From Clostridiales bacterium (lineage in GTDB: Bacteria; Bacillota; Clostridia; Peptostreptococcales; Anaerovoracaceae): a DNA stretch of 8,998 bases. Of the stretch, positions 1-5,967 are shown piece after piece. The translations under genes and the position numbers were made by a program. The stretch is from contig WRJV01000246.1 in NCBI GenBank assembly GCA_009778415.1, positions 1-8,998 on the forward strand, written 5' to 3'. The notes beneath the pieces are model-generated. The model made no database searches, was not told the DNA's origin, and worked only from the letters and a program-made list of their open reading frames with translations. Within the stretch, counting starts at the first letter, position 1; every line of letters starts with the position of its first letter.

Positions 1-42
1 GATGCCTTTATTGGTATTACGGGAAAGGAGCTGCGGCAATGA
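1..42 (+). CDS. ABC transporter ATP-binding protein, C-terminal end only (partial)
   Basis: Frame 1 is open from the first base and ends in TGA at 40-42. It encodes the 13 residues DAFIGITGKELRQ. This resembles the extreme C-terminus of DrrA/CcmA-type ABC-2 exporter ATPases, which often end in a 'hxFhxhTGxxhR' pattern (h = hydrophobic). The stop overlaps the start of the next gene as ATGA, which is typical of translationally coupled ATPase-permease pairs. All catalytic motifs (Walker A/B, signature) lie outside the window. The call therefore rests on this short tail plus the downstream permease. Confidence 0.6.
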   Translation, partial: DAFIGITGKELRQ

Positions 43-896
43 GAGTTTTTATGAAACGCAACCTGAAGCTATTCTTCCGCGACAGAAGCAACCTGTTCTT
101 TTCACTGCTGGCTATTCTCATCATTATCGTGCTTTATACGGTTTTTTTAGGAGATGTTTGGCTGGCGGATTCCATGAAAGGCATCCCCCATGCGGATGTC
201 TTAATGAACAATTGGCTTTTAGCCGGACTTCTTGCCGTAGCCTCGGTAACTACGACTATGGGCGCGTTTGGGGTTATGCTTGATGACAAAGTCAAAAAAA
301 TCAACAAGGATTTCAATTCTTCACCCATCAAAAGAAGCAGCGTCGTAGCCGGATATATAGGCAGCGCGTTTTTAGTAGCCGTGATTTTGTCGCTCATTAC
401 GGTTGTGATCTTTGAAATATATATTGTATCCAACGGGGGCGATTGGCTTTCGCTCACTGCCTGCGCAGAAATCATTTTGTTGGTGCTTCTTGCAACCATA
501 ACAAATACCTCAATGGTTTACTTTATCGTATCCTTTTTTAAGAGCCATAGCGCGTTTACTACAGCGAGTACCGTCATAGGGACCCTGATCGGCTTTCTGA
601 CCGGCATTTATCTTCCCATTGGGGCTTTGCCCGAACCAGTACAAACGATTATTAAGGTGTTCCCTGTATCGCATGCCGCGTCACTGTTTCGGCAAGTGTT
701 GATGGAAACTCCTTTGCAGTCCTCGTTTAAGGGAATACCGATTGAGTATTTAAATGAATTTAAAGAGTATATGGGTGTAACCTTCCGCTTCGGCAATCAC
801 GTGGTCACTCCCCTGGTCAGCATTATTGTTCTAGTGGGCACAGCAGTTGTCTTTTCTAGTCTATCACTTTTAAGTATGTCCAGGAAAAGCAGCTAA
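39..896 (+). CDS. ABC-2 type transporter permease
   Basis: This 285-residue integral membrane protein is the likely membrane half of an ABC exporter whose ATPase is encoded just upstream. About six hydrophobic segments are visible, at roughly residues 17-37, 57-80, 104-130, 142-167, 172-197 and 256-280. A basic, amphipathic N-terminus (RNLKLFFRDRSN) precedes the first one. The stretch at about 187-220 (GIYLPIGALPEPVQ followed by a P-SHAA-LFRQ pattern) matches the conserved region before the last membrane span in ABC-2 permeases. The start at 39 is supported by AAAGGAG at 24-30, eight bases upstream, and by the 4-base overlap with the ATPase stop. The substrate cannot be read from the sequence; drug, lipid or peptide export are all possible. 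Bases here look AT-richer than in the genes that follow. Confidence 0.85.
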   Translation: MRVFMKRNLKLFFRDRSNLFFSLLAILIIIVLYTVFLGDVWLADSMKGIPHADVLMNNWLLAGLLAVASVTTTMGAFGVMLDDKVKKINKDFNSSPIKRSSVVAGYIGSAFLVAVILSLITVVIFEIYIVSNGGDWLSLTACAEIILLVLLATITNTSMVYFIVSFFKSHSAFTTASTVIGTLIGFLTGIYLPIGALPEPVQTIIKVFPVSHAASLFRQVLMETPLQSSFKGIPIEYLNEFKEYMGVTFRFGNHVVTPLVSIIVLVGTAVVFSSLSLLSMSRKSS

Positions 897-931
897 CGGG
901 TTGACATGAACGGCTAAATTGCAGAGGCCGC

Positions 932-964
932 TTGACGCCATCAATAACGCTATGCTACTATAAT
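932..964 (+). promoter_or_regulatory. Candidate promoter for ybaK
   Basis: A perfect -10 hexamer TATAAT lies at 959-964, and TTGACG, one mismatch from the -35 consensus, lies at 932-937. The spacer is 21 bases, longer than the preferred 16-18, so the -35 assignment is weak. Initiation about 7 bases after the -10 would give a leader of roughly 20 nt before the ybaK start. The upstream permease gene ends at 896 with no clear terminator, so read-through is also possible. Confidence 0.4.
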
Positions 965-972
965 TGTGTGTT

Positions 973-980
973 AAGGAGGT
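973..980 (+). promoter_or_regulatory. Shine-Dalgarno site of ybaK, long spacing
   Basis: AAGGAGGT is a full anti-16S match, but it ends 12 bases before the ATG at 993, longer than the usual 5-10. No in-frame ATG, GTG or TTG lies between it and 993, so this start stands. Confidence 0.7.
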
Positions 981-992
981 CGAGCAACAATC

Positions 993-1460
993 ATGACAAA
1001 AACCAACGCATTGCGAATGCTTGAATCTGCCGGGGTGCGCCACACCGTCCGCGAGTACGACGTTTCTGACGGTAAAATAGACGGCGTAAGCGTCGCCCGA
1101 AAACTGGGCCAGGATCCGGAGCGCGTGTTCAAAACGCTGGTGGCGACAGGCAAAACCAAGGGCATAAACGTATTTGTCATACCCGTCGAATACGAGCTTG
1201 ACCTAAAAAAGGCCGCCCGTGCAGCCGGCGACAAATATGTCGAGATGCTGAAATCCAGCGAACTTGAGCCGCAGACCGGCTACGTCCACGGCGGCTGTTC
1301 GCCGGTCGGCATGAAAAAGGCTTTCCCCACGTTTATCGAAGAAACCGCTACGCTGCATGAAACCATCAATGTCAGCGCCGGGCACGTCGGGCTGCAGATG
1401 GAGCTGTCGCCGGAAGATTTGGCGAAGGTGACCAGTGCTGTATTTGAAAATCTGGTATAA
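993..1460 (+). CDS. ybaK: Cys-tRNA(Pro)/Cys-tRNA(Cys) deacylase, YbaK/EbsC family
   Basis: This 155-residue protein has the usual length of YbaK. The family acts in trans on tRNA(Pro) mischarged with cysteine by prolyl-tRNA synthetase and hydrolyses the Cys-tRNA(Pro) ester in the cytoplasm. The sequence shows the family hallmarks: an N-terminal T-N-A-hRhLE pattern (h = hydrophobic), RVFKTLV at 44-50 with Lys47 (the position of the functionally essential lysine of the family), and GGCSPVGMKK at 100-109. The gene stands alone. It has its own -10-like element and Shine-Dalgarno site, and it converges with kbl across an 86-base gap holding a stem-loop. Less specific members of the broader YbaK/ProX family also exist, but the GGCSPxGMKK block and the length favour YbaK proper. 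Confidence 0.93.
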   Translation: MTKTNALRMLESAGVRHTVREYDVSDGKIDGVSVARKLGQDPERVFKTLVATGKTKGINVFVIPVEYELDLKKAARAAGDKYVEMLKSSELEPQTGYVHGGCSPVGMKKAFPTFIEETATLHETINVSAGHVGLQMELSPEDLAKVTSAVFENLV

Positions 1461-1477
1461 AAAGGCCGCAAATACAA

Positions 1478-1511
1478 ATCGTCAACCCCTTTTGTCTTCG
1501 AGGTTGACGAT
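1478..1511. terminator. Stem-loop between convergent ybaK and kbl; possible weak terminator
   Basis: A perfect 10-bp inverted repeat pairs ATCGTCAACC (1478-1487) with GGTTGACGAT (1502-1511) around a 14-base loop. On the minus strand the stem is followed by TTGTATTTG, which is moderately U-rich and would suit termination of kbl mRNA. On the plus strand no T tract follows directly. It is probably a hairpin closing kbl, and perhaps ybaK, transcripts, but it is not a classical strong intrinsic terminator. A protein-binding palindrome is an alternative. Confidence 0.5.
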
Positions 1512-1546
1512 ATCTTGAGCGGTTTTGTCAAAATACTAATATCTGG

Positions 1547-2734
1547 CTATATTCCCATTTCCTGTTTTGTATCGCTGAACGCCTGCAGCGCTTTGTCCAA
1601 ATCTTCGCGGCTGTGTGCTGCAGAGACCTGCGTCCTGATGCGGGCCTTGTCCTTTGGCACCACCGGAAAACTGAACGCTATCACGTAGATGCCCTTTTCC
1701 AGCATGCGAGAAGCAAATTCGACTGCCTTGCGAGCGTCGTAAAACATCACGGGCACGATGGGGTGCTCTCCAGGCAGCACGTCAAAGCCAAGCTTTGAAA
1801 GCTCCTTCCTGAAATACGCGGTATTGCTGCGCAACCGGTCGCACGCTTCGCTGCTATCAGTAAGCATGCGCAGCACAGCAAGGCTGGCTGCGGCGATGGA
1901 AGGCGCCAGGCTGTTTGAAAAAAGGTACGGCCTGCTCCTTTGTCGCAGCAGCTCTACGATCTCCTTCCTGCCGCTGGTGTAGCCGCCCGAAGCGCCGCCC
2001 AGCGCTTTGCCAAAAGTCCCTGTGAGTATGTCAATCCGATCGGTCACTCCGTGGTATTCGGGCGTGCCGCGCCCCGTCGGGCCCCAAAAGCCCACCGCAT
2101 GGCTGTCGTCGACCATCATCAGCGCATCGTATGCTTCCGCAAGGTCGCAGATGGCCGGCAGGTTGGCGATGTACCCGTCCATGGAAAACACGCCGTCAGT
2201 GGCTATGAGCTTTATGCGCGCCCCCTTTGCGTCCGCCTCTTTGAGCTTTGCCTCAAGGTCCTCCATGTTGTTGTTGAGGTAGCTGAAGCGCATCGCCTTG
2301 CAGAGCCGCACTCCGTCGATGATGCTGGCGTGGTTGAGCTGGTCGCTTATGATAGCGTCCTGGTCTGTGAGCAGCGTTTCAAACAGCCCACCGTTGGCGT
2401 CAAAGCAGGACGAGTACAGGATGGAATCCTCCATGCCCAGGAACTTGCTGATGGCATCCTCAAGCTCCTTGTGTATCTGCTGCGTACCGCAGATGAAGCG
2501 CACCGAAGCCATGCCGAAGCCCCAGCGGTCCAAGGCTTCCTGCGCCGCTTTTATCAGCGAGGGGCTGTCTGCCAGCCCAAGGTAGTTGTTGGCACACATG
2601 TTGACCACCTGCGGCTTTGCCGTAGTGCTGATGAGGCTGCTTTGCGGCACGGTAATTACGCGCTCCTGTTTGTACAGCCCGGCTTCCTTTATCTCGTCGA
2701 TCGTCTTTTGTATGCTAGAAATTGCAGATTTCAT
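1547..2734 (-). CDS. kbl: Glycine C-acetyltransferase (2-amino-3-ketobutyrate CoA ligase)
   Basis: This 395-residue PLP enzyme of the alpha-oxoamine synthase family has nearly the length of E. coli Kbl. It cleaves 2-amino-3-ketobutyrate with CoA to glycine and acetyl-CoA in the cytosol, the second step of threonine catabolism through Tdh. Visible motifs are NMCANNYLGLA at 45-55, the NHASIIDG segment at 134-141, VDDSHAVGFWG at 208-218 with Asp209/His212, and TFGKALGGASGGY at 240-252, where Lys243 should form the Schiff base with PLP. AAAGGAG (2741-2747 on the complement) sits six bases before the ATG. The gene lies 23 bases after tdh, so the two are almost certainly co-transcribed. The related enzymes 8-amino-7-oxononanoate synthase, 5-aminolevulinate synthase and serine palmitoyltransferase are made unlikely by the tdh partner and the closer Kbl-type motifs. 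Confidence 0.96.
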   Translation of the reverse strand: MKSAISSIQKTIDEIKEAGLYKQERVITVPQSSLISTTAKPQVVNMCANNYLGLADSPSLIKAAQEALDRWGFGMASVRFICGTQQIHKELEDAISKFLGMEDSILYSSCFDANGGLFETLLTDQDAIISDQLNHASIIDGVRLCKAMRFSYLNNNMEDLEAKLKEADAKGARIKLIATDGVFSMDGYIANLPAICDLAEAYDALMMVDDSHAVGFWGPTGRGTPEYHGVTDRIDILTGTFGKALGGASGGYTSGRKEIVELLRQRSRPYLFSNSLAPSIAAASLAVLRMLTDSSEACDRLRSNTAYFRKELSKLGFDVLPGEHPIVPVMFYDARKAVEFASRMLEKGIYVIAFSFPVVPKDKARIRTQVSAAHSREDLDKALQAFSDTKQEMGI

Positions 2735-2757
2735 AAATGGCTCCTTTCCGATAAGCG

Positions 2758-3804
2758 CTAACCGATCTTTGTCCAGTCTAGCACGACTTTGCCCGACTCC
2801 CTTGAATTCATCGCCGCAAAGCCTTTTTCAAAATCGCGGGCGTCAAAGCGGTGGGTAATAACAGGGTTTATGTCAAGCCCGCTCTGCAGCATGGCTGTCA
2901 TCTTGTACCAGGTTTCGTACATTTCCCTGCCGTAGATGCCCTTTATGGTGAGGCCGTTGAGTATCACTTTGTTCCAGTCGATCGTCGTCGACGCCGGCAA
3001 AAACCCCAGCACGGCAATGCGCCCGCTGTTGCACATGTGCTGCAGCATGTCATTGAAGCCCTGTGCGCTCCCAGACATCTCCAGCCCCACGTCAAAGCCC
3101 TCCCTCATTCCAAGTTCTTTCATCACGTCTGTCAAACTCTGCTCGGTTATGTTGACGGCGCGGTCAGGGCCCATCTTTGAAGCCAGCGCCAAACGGTAGG
3201 GGTTCACGTCCGTGATGACCACATAGCGGGCACCCACGTGGCGGCAAACTGCGGCTGCCATTATGCCTATCGGCCCCGCGCCCGTTATCAGTACGTCCTC
3301 GCCCGTAAGGTCAAAGGAAAGCGCCGTATGCACCGCATTGCCAAGCGGGTCAAAACACGATATTATGTCATCGCTTATGTCCGGGCTGCAATGCCACACA
3401 TTGCTCGCCGGTATGGACAGGTATTCGGCGAAAGCGCCGCTTCTCTGCACGCCCACCCCCACAGTGTTTGGGCAGAAGTGGCGCCGCCCGGCCAAGCAGT
3501 TGCGGCAAACCCCGCACACTATGTGCCCCTCGCCGGAAACGCGCTCGCCCAGTTTGTATCCGTTTACATAAGGGCCGACTGCCGCTATTTCGCCCACGAA
3601 CTCGTGGCCGACAACCAGCGGAGGGCTGATGTGGCCGGCCGCCCATTCGTCCCAGTTGTATATGTGTACGTCCGTCCCGCAAATTGAGGTTTTGTTGATT
3701 TTTATCAGAACGTCCTGCGGCCCCGGCTCAGGCACGGGCACCTCCACCATGTCCAGTCCGGGGGCGGGGCTGCTTTTTACAAGCGCCATCATTGTTTTTG
3801 CCAT
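2758..3804 (-). CDS. tdh: L-threonine 3-dehydrogenase (zinc, medium-chain dehydrogenase family)
   Basis: This 348-residue zinc- and NAD-dependent dehydrogenase oxidises L-threonine to 2-amino-3-ketobutyrate, the substrate of the neighbouring Kbl. The catalytic-zinc region is intact, with ICGTD at 41-45 (Cys42) and GHE at 66-68 (His67, Glu68). Four structural-zinc cysteines are seen at 97, 100, 103 and 111. The Rossmann motif GAGPIG spans 175-180, and Asp199 at the end of the following strand fits NAD+ preference. The YNWDEWA segment at 49-55 and the EMSGS stretch at 242-246 are typical of Tdh rather than sorbitol or alcohol dehydrogenases. AAAGGAG on the complement (3814-3820) lies nine bases before the ATG. 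As first gene of tdh-kbl it would be transcribed from the divergent region shared with the histidine kinase. Confidence 0.95.
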   Translation of the reverse strand: MAKTMMALVKSSPAPGLDMVEVPVPEPGPQDVLIKINKTSICGTDVHIYNWDEWAAGHISPPLVVGHEFVGEIAAVGPYVNGYKLGERVSGEGHIVCGVCRNCLAGRRHFCPNTVGVGVQRSGAFAEYLSIPASNVWHCSPDISDDIISCFDPLGNAVHTALSFDLTGEDVLITGAGPIGIMAAAVCRHVGARYVVITDVNPYRLALASKMGPDRAVNITEQSLTDVMKELGMREGFDVGLEMSGSAQGFNDMLQHMCNSGRIAVLGFLPASTTIDWNKVILNGLTIKGIYGREMYETWYKMTAMLQSGLDINPVITHRFDARDFEKGFAAMNSRESGKVVLDWTKIG

Positions 3805-3864
3805 ACTGCTTCACTCCTTTTTTATTATTTTATGCTGGCATGTGTAAATTTCTTTTTCGTCTAT

Positions 3865-3894
3865 ATTTTAGCACACTTATTGTTTTTTCACTAA
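3865..3894 (-). promoter_or_regulatory. Candidate promoter for tdh-kbl
   Basis: Read on the minus strand, TAAAAT (3865-3870) is preceded directly by TGC, giving an extended -10 of the TGnTAnnnT type. An 18-base spacer leads to TTAGTG (3889-3894), a poor -35. Start of transcription near 3858 would leave a leader of about 53 nt. That leader is A-rich and shows no riboswitch-like fold that I can recognise. Confidence 0.4.
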
Positions 3895-3906
3895 CAATTT
3901 TTCATT

Positions 3907-3936
3907 TTGACAAGTATTTCTTGCATGTGGTATAAA
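3907..3936 (+). promoter_or_regulatory. Strong candidate promoter for the hybrid histidine kinase
   Basis: A perfect -35 TTGACA (3907-3912) is separated by 18 bases from TATAAA (3931-3936). TGG directly before the -10 makes an extended -10. Initiation about seven bases after the -10 falls near 3943. The spacer contains the small inverted repeat CAAG-N5-CTTG (3911-3923), which may be chance or an operator. Confidence 0.65.
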
Positions 3937-3967
3937 TAGTATATGAGAATAAACACCAGCCAAGATT

Positions 3968-3971
3968 GGAG
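3968..3971 (+). promoter_or_regulatory. Shine-Dalgarno that decides the kinase start
   Basis: GGAG lies seven bases upstream of the ATG at 3979. The in-frame ATG at 3943 has no Shine-Dalgarno and coincides with the predicted transcription start. I therefore take 3979 as the start. Confidence 0.6.
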
Positions 3972-3978
3972 CGGGCCA

Positions 3979-5934
3979 ATGGAACCAATAACTATTCATG
4001 ACGCGCTTGAGCGTTTTGAGAAGATTTGGGCAAACGTAGAATGCGGAATTTCGATAATCGACGCCGAAACCCGCGAGATAATAGACATCAACCCTGTTGC
4101 TGTGCGCATGTTTGAAGGGAACAAGGCAGATATTGTCGGAAAGCGGTGCCACAAGTTCATTTGCCCTGCTGAAGAGAATTCCTGCCCGATAATGGATAAA
4201 AATCAGATCGTCGACCGTTCGGAGCGAAAGTTTATAAAGGCCAACGGCGAAGTCATCCCCATAATCAAGTCCGTTGCAAAAATCAGCTACCGGGGCCGCC
4301 TTACGCTGCTTGAAAGCTTCACCGACATATCAAACCTGAAGAAAGCCGAGGAGCAGCTGCAGCTGATGAACATTGCCGAGCAGGCAAACCAGGCGAAAAG
4401 CGATTTTCTGTCCAGGATGAGCCATGAAATGCGGACGCCCATGAACGCGATCATCGGAATGACGAAGATTGCCGAATCCACTGACGACCCAGAGAAGCTC
4501 AGATACTGCTTGTCGACAATAAACCAGTCGTCTGCCCACCTGCTCGACCTGATCAACGACGTGCTTGACATGTCCAAAATCGAAGCCGGCAAGTTTGAGC
4601 TGCACATCACTACTTTGCGGATCGAAGACGTGCTCAACAAGATGTACAATCTTATGATGGAACAGGCAGAAAAAAAGGGCGTCCGGCTTAACGTGTTTAT
4701 GGACAAAAACGCGTGCCTCGAGTATGTAGGCGACGAGCTGCGGCTTTCCCAAGTCATAACCAACCTCATGTCAAACGCAGTCAAATTCACGCCACCCAAC
4801 GGCGAGATAACTGTGACCGTGCAAGAAACGGCGCGAAACGAAAAAAGCAGCACTGTCCGCTTCACCGTAACGGACACCGGCATTGGCATGTCACAAGAGC
4901 AGCTGGGGAAACTGTTCAAAGCTTTTGAACAGGCAGACACCAGCATTTCAAGGCGCTTTGGCGGAACCGGCCTTGGGCTTGCCATTTCAAAAAACATCGT
5001 TGACATGATGGGCGGGGCGATGTGGGCCGAATCAGAAGCCGGAAAGGGCTCTTCCTTCATTTTCGAAGTGACCTTGGACCATACCGGCCTTCCAGCCGAT
5101 AACGGCGAATCGTCAGACCTTAACGGAATGAGGATACTTGTTGCCTCAAACGACGAACGGACGTGCAAATACATCGAATCGGTCCTTGACGGCACCGGCG
5201 TTTACGTCGAAGCCGCAGCAAGCGAAGATGATTTGATGTCGATGGTAAACGCTGCTTATTACGGAAAAAACATGTACGACGCAGTATTTATCGACTACCA
5301 ATTGCGCTCAAGCAACATATTCCGCGTCATAAAAAAATTGAACGCCCAGACGCAGCCTAGCGCCATTGTGATCATGGCTTCGTTTTTGGCATGGAACAAA
5401 GTCGACGCAGGCATGAGGGGCACCGGCCTGAACAGGTTCATCTCACTGCCGCTTTTGCCGTCGAGCATTGTCAAATGCCTGCGGCATGAAGACCGTGCCA
5501 CAGGTGGCAGCGCCAGCGGCGCCCCTTTGATCGAGGAAGTTCCTGATTTTTCAGGCATCTCCATCCTGTTCGCCGAGGACATAGACGTAAACCGGGAAAT
5601 ATTCGTCACGCTCCTTTCGGACACAAAAGTCGGCATCGACGAGGCGGAAAACGGCTTAGTCGCCTTAGAAAAGTTCAAACAAAACCCGGACAAGTACGAC
5701 TTGATCATAATGGACGTCCACATGCCCGGCATGGACGGGCTTGAAGCCACAAAGGCCATCCGCTCGCTGGAATCTTGCAGGGCAAAAACCATACCTATCA
5801 TCGCAATGACCGCCGACGTGTTTCGCGAAGACGTCGACCGGTGCCTCGCTTGCGGTATGAACGACCATCTGGGCAAACCTGTCGACGTCGCCGAGGTCAT
5901 CAAAAAAATATCAGCCTACGCTTGCTCGACATGA
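3979..5934 (+). CDS. Cytosolic PAS-containing hybrid histidine kinase with two receiver domains
   Basis: This 651-residue sensor has no membrane span, so it should sense a cytoplasmic signal. Domain order, numbered from Met at 3979, is as follows. A PAS domain (about 10-120) carries C57-H58-x3-C62-P-x5-S-C69-P. A short helical linker follows (about 120-138). HisKA holds the H box MSHEMRTP with phospho-accepting His149. HATPase_c has an N box (Asn262/Asn266), G1 DTGIGM (299-304), an F box around 313-317 and G2 GGTGLGL (328-334). Receiver 1 (about 384-500) keeps the central Asp439 but has Ser-Asn for the acidic pair and Leu490 for the conserved Lys, so it looks inactive. Receiver 2 (about 525-648) is canonical, with Glu533/Asp534, Asp579, Thr611 and Lys633. 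No HPt domain is fused and no partner regulator is adjacent. The gene is divergent from tdh; a link to threonine use is only inference. An alternative start at 3943 would add 12 residues. Confidence 0.93.
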   Translation: MEPITIHDALERFEKIWANVECGISIIDAETREIIDINPVAVRMFEGNKADIVGKRCHKFICPAEENSCPIMDKNQIVDRSERKFIKANGEVIPIIKSVAKISYRGRLTLLESFTDISNLKKAEEQLQLMNIAEQANQAKSDFLSRMSHEMRTPMNAIIGMTKIAESTDDPEKLRYCLSTINQSSAHLLDLINDVLDMSKIEAGKFELHITTLRIEDVLNKMYNLMMEQAEKKGVRLNVFMDKNACLEYVGDELRLSQVITNLMSNAVKFTPPNGEITVTVQETARNEKSSTVRFTVTDTGIGMSQEQLGKLFKAFEQADTSISRRFGGTGLGLAISKNIVDMMGGAMWAESEAGKGSSFIFEVTLDHTGLPADNGESSDLNGMRILVASNDERTCKYIESVLDGTGVYVEAAASEDDLMSMVNAAYYGKNMYDAVFIDYQLRSSNIFRVIKKLNAQTQPSAIVIMASFLAWNKVDAGMRGTGLNRFISLPLLPSSIVKCLRHEDRATGGSASGAPLIEEVPDFSGISILFAEDIDVNREIFVTLLSDTKVGIDEAENGLVALEKFKQNPDKYDLIIMDVHMPGMDGLEATKAIRSLESCRAKTIPIIAMTADVFREDVDRCLACGMNDHLGKPVDVAEVIKKISAYACST

Positions 5935-5967
5935 TGGTTTTCAGTCACCGTACACGACAGAAAACCA
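5935..5967. terminator. Imperfect inverted repeat across the kinase/lipoprotein convergent junction
   Basis: TGGTTTTC (5935-5942) pairs with GAAAACCA (5960-5967). After one A/A mismatch, GTC (5944-5946) pairs with GAC (5956-5958), leaving a 9-base loop. It begins directly after the kinase stop codon and covers the last codons of the lipoprotein gene. No T tract follows on either strand, so it is at best a non-classical bidirectional terminator or an mRNA 3'-end stabiliser. Confidence 0.4.

Noticed and set aside
901..930. TTGACA at 901-906 and CGGC/GCCG pairing at 911-930
   Set aside because: No -10 lies at the right distance from TTGACA, and the 4-bp stem with a 12-base loop and no T tract is too weak to be a terminator.
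1940..2761. Open frame of 273 codons on the plus strand, antisense to kbl
   Set aside because: It lies almost wholly within kbl, which has clear motifs. The product is rich in His, Arg, Ala and Val without recognisable domains, as expected of a shadow of a GC-biased gene.
3805..3860. Possible glycine or threonine-responsive leader upstream of tdh
   Set aside because: The leader is only about 53 nt and A-rich. It has no glycine-riboswitch core, no T-box sequence and no leader peptide rich in Thr codons.
4287..5195. Open frame of 302 codons on the minus strand inside the kinase gene
   Set aside because: It is antisense to the HisKA and HATPase codons. The product is Ser/Arg/Met-rich without domain signals, so it is a shadow frame.
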